The notes under the pieces: generated by a model
Database searches by the model: none
Told to the model about the DNA's origin: nothing
The model's input: only the letters and a program-made list of their open reading frames with translations
In this document: positions 1 through 6,286 of the stretch, piece by piece
Numbering within the stretch: the first letter of the stretch is position 1
Layout of the letters: each line of letters begins with the position of its first letter
Assembly: GCA_007135385.1 (NCBI GenBank)
Contig: SLIY01000077.1
Location: 1-16,472, forward strand
Direction of reading: 5' to 3'
Origin: Leptolyngbyaceae cyanobacterium CSSed165cm_216
Lineage (GTDB): Bacteria; Cyanobacteriota; Cyanobacteriia; Phormidesmidales; Phormidesmidaceae
Length of the DNA stretch: 16,472 nt
Made by a program: the position numbers and the translations under genes

Positions 1-2
1 CC

Positions 3-824
3 TTTGTATTTATCCACGGTTGGCTGTTGAGCCACAGCTACTGGCAACCGGTTATGCACCAACTAGTGGGTTGTTATCCTTGCCTGGCGTATGATCTGCG
101 CGGGTTTGGCGAGTCCCGATACCACCTCGATCGCTACGAACCGGGCCTGCCCCCCAAGGCTGAAGCCATGGGGGCATCCGATTCTCCCTATGGCTTAGCC
201 GCCTATGCCCGGGACCTGGCAGCCCTATTGAAACAGCTAAATCTAGGGCCTGTGTGGCTTGTGGGGCATTCGTTGGGGGGCAGCATTGCCCTCTGGACGG
301 CCTATTGCTATCCCGACCAGGTGCAGGGGGTAATCTGTCTGAATTCAGGCGGGGGGATCTACATAGACCGTGACTTCCGCCAGTTTCGCCAGGCTGGACA
401 GCAGATTGTGCGCTGGCGATCGCCCTGGCTAGGCCGAGTGCCGATCTTACCGCTGCTGTTAAGCCGGATGATGGTGGCTAAGCCATTGCCCTATCAGTGG
501 GGCTGGCAGCGCTGCCAGGACATGCTGTGTGCCGACTCAGTTGCCGCCCGAGGGGCACTGCTAGAATCCACCACAGAGGCTGAAGTGCACTTGCTACCTC
601 GGATTGTCTCTGGCTTGACCCAACCCGTTTACTTTATCGCCGGTCGTCAAGATCAGGTGATGGGGCTGACCTTTGTGAATCATTTAGCGGGCTATCTACC
701 GGCTACAGAAGCCGGTAGCAAAACGGTGTTTGAACTCGATAACTGTGGCCACATGGCCATGATTGAACAGCCCCAAGCCGTCGTCGATGCCCTTAAGACT
801 ATTGTGTCGCACTCTAAACAGTAG
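3..824 (+). CDS. Alpha/beta hydrolase, 5'-truncated by the window edge
   Basis: The reading frame is open to the left edge: the first in-window residues read FVFIHGWLLSHSYW, and the HG there is the oxyanion-hole motif of alpha/beta hydrolases, so the TTG at 27 is internal and the true start lies outside. Counting from that TTG, the nucleophile elbow GHSLGG places the catalytic Ser at residue 82. An acidic residue follows in GRQDQ (Asp209), and the catalytic His is in NCGHMAMIEQP (His242). This is a complete Ser-Asp-His triad in the expected order and spacing. The lid region, residues about 105-190, is basic and hydrophobic. The substrate cannot be read from the sequence; esterase, lipase-like and haloperoxidase-like activities are all compatible. 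There is no signal peptide in the visible part. Family assignment is strong; specific function is unknown. Confidence 0.9.
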   Translation, partial: FVFIHGWLLSHSYWQPVMHQLVGCYPCLAYDLRGFGESRYHLDRYEPGLPPKAEAMGASDSPYGLAAYARDLAALLKQLNLGPVWLVGHSLGGSIALWTAYCYPDQVQGVICLNSGGGIYIDRDFRQFRQAGQQIVRWRSPWLGRVPILPLLLSRMMVAKPLPYQWGWQRCQDMLCADSVAARGALLESTTEAEVHLLPRIVSGLTQPVYFIAGRQDQVMGLTFVNHLAGYLPATEAGSKTVFELDNCGHMAMIEQPQAVVDALKTIVSHSKQ

Positions 825-853
825 TGCTCTACAGCATCAATCGGCCAACCGTT

Positions 854-874
854 CCTGATACCTAGAACCTGATA
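854..874 (+). repeat. Degenerate heptamer repeat (CCTGATA type)
   Basis: Three consecutive 7-mers read CCTGATA, CCTAGAA, CCTGATA, continuing as CCCTCAG. The array resembles the CCTGACA heptamers at 6207-6220. It is short and imperfect, consistent with the short tandemly repeated heptamers known from cyanobacterial intergenic DNA. It does not obviously form a terminator. Confidence 0.45.
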
Positions 875-1059
875 CCCTCAGCCAGGGGGGCAAGTTTTTG
901 CCAACCAAGACTAGATCTTTCAGGATGACAAGGCTGACTCAACGAGAAGACCCTGGGTCGGTTGGTGATTCACCTGAGTTCCCCATCGCTATGATCAACC
1001 CTACTTTTCCAACGTGAGGGGGAATAGACCGCTGGGTTGGTTCAAAACTTGGCAAAATA

Positions 1060-1115
1060 CCTAACAAAACAAAAGAGATGCCGACGACTGGCCGTGTTTC
1101 GTCTCGGCATCTCTT
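1060..1115 (-). terminator. Rho-independent-type terminator for the minus-strand gene upstream
   Basis: AAGAGATGCCGA (1073-1084) is perfectly complementary to TCGGCATCTCTT (1104-1115). The stem extends by GAC/GTC after a one-base bulge. Read on the minus strand, the hairpin is followed at once by TTTTGTTTTGTT, a U-rich tail. It lies about 150 bases past the stop of the gene ending at 1267, so that gene is the likely client. No T-run follows on the plus strand, so it is directional. Confidence 0.7.
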
Positions 1116-1266
1116 CTGGTTCGCTCCTCACACATTCAAATTATAGGCAATGACCATGAGGTTGTCACCCCTTTTTGTAGGGTTAACCCAACAGTTTTTC
1201 TTATGGGTTGAGCAGGTCAAGGGGCGGGACCGAAATCATTAGGCTGAAGAGCCGCCAGGGTAACCA

Positions 1267-2142
1267 TTAGAGACTTGTGGGGGCGGCATGACTGAGCAAG
1301 CCTACCAGCAGGTGTTCTAATCCCCAGACAATGCCGCTCAGCAATAACACCGTGGGGGGGCTAGCTGATACAGTTGGCCCCCATGGCAGAGGGTCGAGTT
1401 TCCCGAACCAATGCTCGACTCGAACGGACAGGTGATAACCGGCCTCAAAACAGGCTGTGGGGTCTGGGGAATCAAAGCGATCGATCAGCCGAATTAAGGC
1501 CCAAAGCATCTCTTGTTCTAGCGGGGTAGACGCCACAAACCGATCGGGTGGTGGAGGTGTGTCTACCCCGAGGCCCACCAGGCGGTAACACTGACAGTAG
1601 GCATATTGCACAAATGCCAGAGGAGAGAGGCCTAACCGCTGGGCCGCCTGTGCGTCTCCTGTGAACTCTGGCCAAAGGGGACTGCCCCCTGAGTTACCCC
1701 TGGGGCGCGGGGAGTGCACCACCTCCGATAACCATAGACTGAGGGCTTGAGCATTGGGGGTCAAGAGAATCTGTCCAGTGGACAAACCTTGGGCTTGGGT
1801 CTGTCGGGCGATCGCATCTCCCCGTTCATCCAACTCCGGGATCATTGTCATCGCCCCAGACTCACCTGGCTCCGATAGGTGAGTCCAGTCCCTAGCCAGG
1901 GTCCTCGCTAAGTCAGCAGCGGCTGAGGCCGGAGTTAGCCTCAGGGCCAGGGCCGAACCATAGCGAATCGGATCAGGCTTGCGGCCCAGGTACGGTTCCC
2001 AGGCGGTTAACTGGAATGGTTCCCTGGCGTGGTTATCTAGGATCGCTGGCCCCGATGCCTCCAGCATGCCTAGGTGCCGAATCGCGATCGCCCCCAACCG
2101 GGCCTGTAAAATCCCTTGCAGTGTTCGATGGCCCATCGTCAT
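1267..2142 (-). CDS. ArgRS-like protein with N-terminal and DALR anticodon-binding parts, no catalytic core
   Basis: The 291-residue protein resembles arginyl-tRNA synthetase at both ends but not in the middle. Residues about 55-88 (PIRYGSALALRL followed by AADLARTLARDW) look like the ArgRS N-terminal Add-1 segment, where GDYxxNxAxxLAK is followed by REIAxxI. Residues about 175-260 (FVQYAYCQCYRL, then PLEQEMLWALIRLIDRFDSP) look like the DALR anticodon-binding helical domain. HIGH and KMSKS motifs and a Rossmann core are absent, and the length is about half that of ArgRS. It should therefore not aminoacylate; tRNA binding is possible but unproven. The ATG at 2142 was chosen; a second ATG two codons in is equally possible. 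It is a lone minus-strand gene ending at a terminator hairpin. Similarity is judged by eye, so the family call is moderate. Confidence 0.6.
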   Translation of the reverse strand: MTMGHRTLQGILQARLGAIAIRHLGMLEASGPAILDNHAREPFQLTAWEPYLGRKPDPIRYGSALALRLTPASAAADLARTLARDWTHLSEPGESGAMTMIPELDERGDAIARQTQAQGLSTGQILLTPNAQALSLWLSEVVHSPRPRGNSGGSPLWPEFTGDAQAAQRLGLSPLAFVQYAYCQCYRLVGLGVDTPPPPDRFVASTPLEQEMLWALIRLIDRFDSPDPTACFEAGYHLSVRVEHWFGKLDPLPWGPTVSASPPTVLLLSGIVWGLEHLLVGLLSHAAPTSL

Positions 2143-2512
2143 TCTTAAATACTTTTTAGGTGTATTAGTATGAGGGTGTTCCTGTTAATCTTTTATTCTG
2201 GTCGTTATTATCATTTGTGGTTGGCCTGGTATTAAGGTGCAAGTTCTGGACCTTAGATCGGGAGTTTTGGGAAGGGGGGCCAGCTAGGGTTTTAGGGGTT
2301 AGAGGTAGACCGTATGCTGGTGTTTAGTGACATTCACGGCTCTCCCTAAGCCCCTAGTTACAGGGTTCCTAGCTGCAGAGTTAGTCACCAAGCCTAAGGC
2401 CTCAGACGCCATAGGCGATTAAATCTAGGTCTGTAAGCGTTCCACAGGCAAACCGTCACTCCTGAACTTGATTCAAGTTATTTCTGGTAATATCCTGCGC
2501 TGTCTAAACTTT
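2143..2512. other. Divergent promoter region
   Basis: This stretch separates two genes pointing away from each other, so it should hold a promoter for each. On the minus strand the 50 bases before the ATG at 2142 are AT-rich, with a TACTAAT -10-like stretch. On the plus side a TTG at 2468 is in frame with the downstream gene, but the ATG at 2513 is preferred. No NtcA-type GTA-N8-TAC site, hairpin with T-run or small gene was recognised. Confidence 0.45.
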
Positions 2513-3253
2513 ATGCCGCTATCCACCAGTGCTGACAATGCTCGTCCCTTTCTGACCTGGCAACGTATTACTGGCTGGGCCCAAGAGCATTATCGCTCGA
2601 GAACCTTCAATAAGGATGAGCGCATTCCCACCCGTCCAGGGCTGCTTTACCTGGTAGAACGGGGCGCTGTACGCCTAGTGGGGGCGGCTCAGGCAGGGGC
2701 AGGCCCCAGCGAGGATGACGATGAAACCGAAGGTAATGATTACGAGTCCCTATCTGCAGCCACATTGGGTAACAACGAAGAGGCGTTTTTAGGCTTTGTC
2801 GGATCTGGGCAACCCTTTGAGATTGTGGCCCAATCTCCCTTTAGCCTACAAAGCTTTGCCCATGTCGATCAAACAATTGTGATCTGGCTGTACTGGAATG
2901 ATCTAGACAACTGGCCCCACTTTCGCCGGGAAGTACTGGATGCCTTTCGTTACCAACACCAACGTAAGCTGCTATGGCTAAGTACCCTGGGCCAGCGCCG
3001 CACCATCGATCGCCTCCTGGGATTCTTGACCCTGCTGATTGAGGAATTTGGGGAGCCCTGCGAGTCAGGCTACTACCTGCCCTGGCCCCTGACCCATGCT
3101 CAAATTGGCAGTGCCATTGGGTCTACTCGGGTGACGGTAACCCGGTTGATGGGCAAGTTACGGCAAAAACAGCTGATTCAAACCTACAAGGATGGGCTGA
3201 TTGCGATTCCCAACCCCGCTGATCTATCCATTCGAGCCATTCGGGGCGCTTAG
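2513..3253 (+). CDS. Crp/Fnr-family transcriptional regulator, NtcA-like DNA-binding domain
   Basis: This is a 246-residue regulator. Residues about 12-125 form a divergent cyclic-nucleotide-binding-like beta-roll (YLVERGAVRLVG is a typical strand pair), then a dimerisation helix of about 130-160, then a winged helix-turn-helix. The recognition helix in AIGSTRVTVTRLMGKLR (201-217) is nearly that of NtcA. The beta-roll carries an acidic insertion at about 66-80 (EDDDETEGNDYE), and the Arg/Glu phosphate-binding cassette of cAMP receptors is not visible, so cAMP is an unlikely ligand. The ATG at 2513 is preferred because family members usually begin just before the RPFLTWQRI segment; the upstream in-frame TTG at 2468 would add 15 residues. 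No Shine-Dalgarno sequence is seen at either. It appears monocistronic. Family is secure; target genes are unknown. Confidence 0.85.
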   Translation: MPLSTSADNARPFLTWQRITGWAQEHYRSRTFNKDERIPTRPGLLYLVERGAVRLVGAAQAGAGPSEDDDETEGNDYESLSAATLGNNEEAFLGFVGSGQPFEIVAQSPFSLQSFAHVDQTIVIWLYWNDLDNWPHFRREVLDAFRYQHQRKLLWLSTLGQRRTIDRLLGFLTLLIEEFGEPCESGYYLPWPLTHAQIGSAIGSTRVTVTRLMGKLRQKQLIQTYKDGLIAIPNPADLSIRAIRGA

Positions 3254-3310
3254 GCGACTTCTAGAAAACTTTCTACCGAGTGGTGGGCAGGAACTACCCT
3301 ACGAAAGCTT

Positions 3311-3422
3311 CTCAGGACATCGCCTGGGGTGGCTACGCGAGCAGCACAGGCCCTTCGCAGGTTACCCCTCATTCGACAAGCTCAGGACACCGTCTGGGGT
3401 CGCTGCGTGAACAGCACAGGCC
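3311..3422 (+). repeat. Imperfect 42-bp direct repeat, two copies 70 bp apart
   Basis: Copy 1 (3311-3352) and copy 2 (3381-3422) match at 36 of 42 positions. Both begin CTCAGGACA and end ACAGCACAGGCC. Copy 2 is preceded by TTCGACAAG; the combined word TTCGACAAGCTCAGGAC, which can encode FDKLRT, is familiar from interspersed intergenic repeats of many bacterial genomes. Directly after copy 2 lies CCTCCCAGGAGGG, able to form a small hairpin. The region is between the 3' ends of two convergent genes. Small frames reading through it are taken as artefacts of the repeat. Confidence 0.65.
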
Positions 3423-3482
3423 TCCCAGGAGGGAATACCCGCCCCCCCCAGTAAAAGTAGTCCCACTGCTGCCAGCCAAGAC

Positions 3483-4520
3483 CTAGGGAGTTGGGCTGGG
3501 GCAAGGCTCTGGAGGTGAGGCGGGTTTAGAGCCATTCTTGTCGGGACTGGTCTTTTCGGAACTGGCCTGGTTTGCTCCAGAGGGCTGAAAGTTGAGGGGC
3601 AAGTTAGTGAACTGCGGCAGAATTTCGCTGGTGAAAGCCGCCGCCGCCTTAGACCGATAGCGATTGGGGTTAAAGATCACCGATAAGGTGCGATGGACAA
3701 CCACAGAGTCAATCTTGGCCCGATGGAGCACCCCCATTTGCAGTTCCTTTTCGATCGCTGAGTTAGACACAAAGGCCACCCCTAAACCAGACTGCACCGC
3801 CGTTTTAATCGCTTCGATGGAATTTAGCTCCATTTCAATCTTCAGGCGGCGAGTTTCAATGCCGCTACGGGTCAACACCTGATCAATCACTTTGCGAATG
3901 GTGGACTGGGAATCTAGGGCAATAAAGTGAAGTTTGTAAAGATCTTCCCGCTGAATCACGTCGTGACTGGCCAAAGGATGATAAATCGGCATGATCAATG
4001 CGAGTTCATCCTCCGCGTAGGGCACTCTTTCTAAAGAGTCTTGTAATTCAGGAGGAACTTCACCACCAATAATCGCCAAATCAACTTGGCCATTAGCCAC
4101 ACTCCAGGAGGTTCTGCGGGTGGAGTGAACATGGAGTTGTACAGCAACATCGGCATACTTCTGCCGAAATAGGCCAATCATTCGAGGTAGCAAGTACGTC
4201 CCTGTGGTTTGACTAGCGCCAATGATCAGGGTGCCCCCTTGCAAATTTTGCAGATCCTCGATCGCTCGGCAGGTTTCTTGGCATAGGCTCAAAATCCGAT
4301 CGCCATAGCTCAACAGCAGATGCCCGGCCTCCGTCAACTGGGCTCGCCGTCCACCTCGGTCAAACAAGGGTACATCCAGCTGACGCTCAAGGTTTTGCAC
4401 CTGGAGGCTGACCGCTGGTTGAGACACGTAAAGACTGTCAGCGGCTCGCTTAAAACTACCTTCTGCGGCGATCGCTTTCAGAATACGCAGTTGATCAAGG
4501 GTAAAAGGAAGGTCAGCCAT
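3483..4520 (-). CDS. rbcR: LysR-type regulator RbcR (Ycf30-like) of carbon-fixation genes
   Basis: RbcR is a LysR-type activator of RuBisCO genes in cyanobacteria and algae. The N-terminus FTLDQLRILKAIAAEGSFKR and the helix-turn-helix AADSLYVSQPAVSLQVQNLE (residues about 20-48) are nearly invariant in this family. The linker and effector domain carry GGTLIIGASQTTGTYLLPRM and NSIEAIKTAVQSGLG, also family signatures. The last 35 or so residues are a Pro/Ser-rich tail (ending SPPEPCPSPTP) beyond the usual end. Two in-frame ATGs lie six bases apart (4526 and 4520). The second fits homologues (M-x-DLPFTLDQ) and sits nine bases after AGGG, so it was chosen. The gene diverges from the one at 4749 across 228 bases holding a candidate LysR box. 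The effector (for example NADPH or RuBP) is known only for relatives. Confidence 0.93.
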   Translation of the reverse strand: MADLPFTLDQLRILKAIAAEGSFKRAADSLYVSQPAVSLQVQNLERQLDVPLFDRGGRRAQLTEAGHLLLSYGDRILSLCQETCRAIEDLQNLQGGTLIIGASQTTGTYLLPRMIGLFRQKYADVAVQLHVHSTRRTSWSVANGQVDLAIIGGEVPPELQDSLERVPYAEDELALIMPIYHPLASHDVIQREDLYKLHFIALDSQSTIRKVIDQVLTRSGIETRRLKIEMELNSIEAIKTAVQSGLGVAFVSNSAIEKELQMGVLHRAKIDSVVVHRTLSVIFNPNRYRSKAAAAFTSEILPQFTNLPLNFQPSGANQASSEKTSPDKNGSKPASPPEPCPSPTP

Positions 4521-4652
4521 GGGCATTAACCCTAACGTAAAGTGATGCTGGAACGCCAGTAGACAACGATAGCAGCGGCAGGTAGCCGTCGAGGGGCCCC
4601 CTCAACAGCAGCAGCACCGCTCTCGTCTCGACGCCAGATTCAAGGACACTAT

Positions 4653-4680
4653 CTTAGATCTATCGATTCTTTTCGATAAG
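4653..4680. promoter_or_regulatory. Candidate LysR-type operator between rbcR and the divergent gene
   Basis: TATCGA (4661-4666) and TCGATA (4673-4678) form an inverted repeat with a 6-base spacer, nested inside CTTA (4653-4656) and TAAG (4677-4680). Interrupted dyads of this size in the divergent region next to the regulator's own gene are typical of LysR autoregulation. It does not match the published RbcR-type motif exactly, so this is inference from position and symmetry. Confidence 0.35.
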
Positions 4681-4748
4681 TCTGCCATCCCTAGATTACT
4701 TGGTTCGGGACCTTCACAGAAAAAAATTGCACAATACCCCAACGATTT

Positions 4749-5549
4749 ATGAAACGTCAGGTTATTCAGAACTTCCTGAATCTACCCGGCATCTTGGGGG
4801 TGGCGCTGGTTGATGGACGAAATCGCCCCTTCTTCTTTGGGCCAGATATCAGCCTTAACTCCCACCAACAAGATGCCCTAGCCCAGGGAATTCAGCAGGT
4901 CGTATCCACGACCTCGGACAACTTCGACACATTCTCGTTTCGCTTTACCAATCAGTTGGCCCACATCTACAAACTTGACCAGGGGGTTATTCTACTGGTG
5001 TTGATGGCTGAATCACAGCCTTTGGCCGACTATCGCTTGGCGGTGAGCCAACTGAAGGCGACCCTGATGGAAGCGCCCCACAACGTCGTGCCCACCTTTC
5101 GCCTGGTTGCGGGGTGTGTCACCTTGAATGGGCGATCACAGGGTGCCCCTATTTCCCCTGCCCCTAGAGCCGAGCGGGATGAATTGGGTACGCTAACAGT
5201 AACCTGTGAAGATACTGTGACCGCGCTTAACCATCTGAGCCATGGTGCCGCTCAATACCTGGGCAACGTGATTGTTGCTAATACCTGGAAACAGGTTCGC
5301 CCGGCTCAACCCTGGCTCGATCAATTTGAGTTGCAGCCCAATGGTTCGTTTCGAGTGGTTGAAGCCAGTACAACCCCGCTGACTGAAGAGCAGCAGCAGC
5401 GGATCAGGGAATGGGTGGGCGCATTTTTGCAGCGGGGAGGACGAACGATCCGTAATTTCCATCGCCTGGTGAGTGATACGGCCCTGACACCCCAGGAAAA
5501 GAAGCTGCTGCTGTCCCCACCGCCGCGATCGCCAGATGCACCATCCTAG
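4749..5549 (+). CDS. Roadblock/LC7-like domain protein, function unknown
   Basis: The 266-residue protein starts with a segment typical of roadblock/LC7 folds: LPGILGVALVDGRNRPFFFG, then a helix, then strands FDTFSFRF, LAHIYKLDQGVILLVLM (residues about 1-105). In bacteria such domains often bind small GTPases or act as scaffolds. Residues about 145-245 form a second conserved-looking region (LTVTCEDTVTALNHLSHGAAQYLG, ending WVGAFLQRGGRTIRNFHRL) that I do not recognise. The tail is Pro-rich. There is no signal peptide or membrane segment, so it is probably cytosolic. The ATG at 4749 has no Shine-Dalgarno. A ferredoxin gene follows on the same strand after 109 bases and could be co-transcribed. 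The roadblock assignment is by eye. Confidence 0.7.
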   Translation: MKRQVIQNFLNLPGILGVALVDGRNRPFFFGPDISLNSHQQDALAQGIQQVVSTTSDNFDTFSFRFTNQLAHIYKLDQGVILLVLMAESQPLADYRLAVSQLKATLMEAPHNVVPTFRLVAGCVTLNGRSQGAPISPAPRAERDELGTLTVTCEDTVTALNHLSHGAAQYLGNVIVANTWKQVRPAQPWLDQFELQPNGSFRVVEASTTPLTEEQQQRIREWVGAFLQRGGRTIRNFHRLVSDTALTPQEKKLLLSPPPRSPDAPS

Positions 5550-5658
5550 CCCTGGGTGCGTTCCCGCCCATAGCTGATGCAGACTGTCATCGTCATAGCC
5601 CTTCCCTGCGATCGCAGCGATATCTTGTTTAATCTCCTGACTGTAGATATTACCCACC

Positions 5659-6144
5659 ATGGCTAAAACCGTCCGTCTCGAACCCATTGCCCAAGAAACT
5701 TCAGTAGAAACCAACGGCAACCTGCTCTCGGTCCTGTTAAACAAAGAACTGGATGTGTTGAAAGAATGTGGCGGTCGTGGCATGTGCGCCACCTGCCATA
5801 TTTATGTGCAGTCAGGGATGGACGCCCTAACTCCGATCAACCGCCGAGAACAGCGCACCTTAGAGGTGATTACCTCATGCAAGTCCAACTCCCGGCTTGC
5901 CTGCCAGGCTCGGGTCATGGGGGAAGGGGTCGTGGTCGAATTACCACCTGGGATGTACGTCAACTCCCTGCAGGATATTGAAGCGTTAATTGGGCGACGG
6001 GCCGACCAAGACTTACTCCACCCGATTACCGGGGAAGTGCTCGTGGAACAGGACAAGCTGATTACTCGGTCTACCCTGAAACAGTTGGAAGACACCACTA
6101 GCTTTAAGGTGGGCGAGTTCTTTACCCAGAGCAAAGAAGGATAA
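5659..6144 (+). CDS. Adrenodoxin-type [2Fe-2S] ferredoxin with C-terminal extension
   Basis: The protein, 161 residues, is a small soluble electron carrier. Cluster ligands are Cys37, Cys43 and Cys46 (CGGRGMCATC) and Cys82 (SRLACQ), giving CX5CX2CX35C. That is close to adrenodoxin/Isc-Fdx spacing (CX5CX2CX36-37C) and unlike photosynthetic PetF (CX4CX2CX29C). Cys74 is extra. The fold ends near residue 100. About 60 more residues follow (from NSLQDIEALIGRR to the end), with no cysteines and a mixed-charge helical character; their role is unknown. The redox partner cannot be inferred; iron-sulfur assembly or monooxygenase-type partners are typical of the class. Start ATG follows ATTACCCACC without a clear Shine-Dalgarno. 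A heptamer repeat array begins six bases after the stop. Confidence 0.88.
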   Translation: MAKTVRLEPIAQETSVETNGNLLSVLLNKELDVLKECGGRGMCATCHIYVQSGMDALTPINRREQRTLEVITSCKSNSRLACQARVMGEGVVVELPPGMYVNSLQDIEALIGRRADQDLLHPITGEVLVEQDKLITRSTLKQLEDTTSFKVGEFFTQSKEG

Positions 6145-6150
6145 GACTAT

Positions 6151-6224
6151 GTTTACGGTTGGCGGTTTACGGTTGGCGGTTTACGGTTGGCGGTTTACGG
6201 TTCGAGCCTGACACCTGACACCTG
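6151..6224 (+). repeat. Heptamer-based tandem repeat array upstream of hrcA
   Basis: GTTTACGGTTGGCG is repeated exactly three times (6151-6192), followed by a partial fourth copy (6193-6202). The 14-bp unit is two related heptamers, GTTTACG and GTTGGCG. After five other bases comes a second array, CCTGACA twice (6207-6220) plus CCTG. Perfect copies indicate recent expansion by slippage. Such heptamer arrays (STRR) are described in cyanobacteria. The array sits between the ferredoxin stop and hrcA, about 60 bases before the hrcA start. Confidence 0.9.
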
Positions 6225-6286
6225 CCCCTAGGACATCTGCTATGGTAAGGCAAAGCCTTAATTGAGTTTTGTCGAGCCCTTTGGTT

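Larger units (their letters stand above)
825..1266. other. Intergenic region between convergent genes
   Basis: No credible coding frame is seen. The stretch holds degenerate heptamers at 854-874, a short hairpin GGCAA-GTTT-TTGCC at 889-902, a strong minus-strand terminator hairpin near 1060-1115, and a GGGTTAACCC palindrome at 1180-1189. The flanking genes point towards each other, so terminators rather than promoters are expected here. Confidence 0.6.

Noticed and set aside
1176..1193. TGTAGGGTTAACCCAACA palindrome as a terminator
   Set aside because: The arms meet without a loop and only a short T-run follows; the hairpin at 1060-1115 is far better.
1472..1675. Small minus-strand frame inside the ArgRS-like gene
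   Set aside because: Alternate frame of the larger gene, Arg/Thr-rich, no features of a real protein.
2143..2467. Possible small RNA or riboswitch
   Set aside because: No conserved fold or strong hairpin with T-run could be seen; base composition alone is not enough.
3201..3486. Two small plus-strand frames after the Crp-type regulator, one containing SFDKLRTPSG
   Set aside because: The peptide comes from the interspersed repeat read in frame; no start signal or domain.
5193..5792. A 199-residue open frame on the minus strand
   Set aside because: It overlaps antisense two convincing genes, its translation has no recognisable domain and its composition looks like a frame shadow.
6145..6286. 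The tandem array as a CRISPR
   Set aside because: Units are 14 bp with no spacers and no cas genes in the window.
6225..6286. CIRCE operator upstream of hrcA
   Set aside because: TTAGCACTC and its complement are not present with the required spacing.
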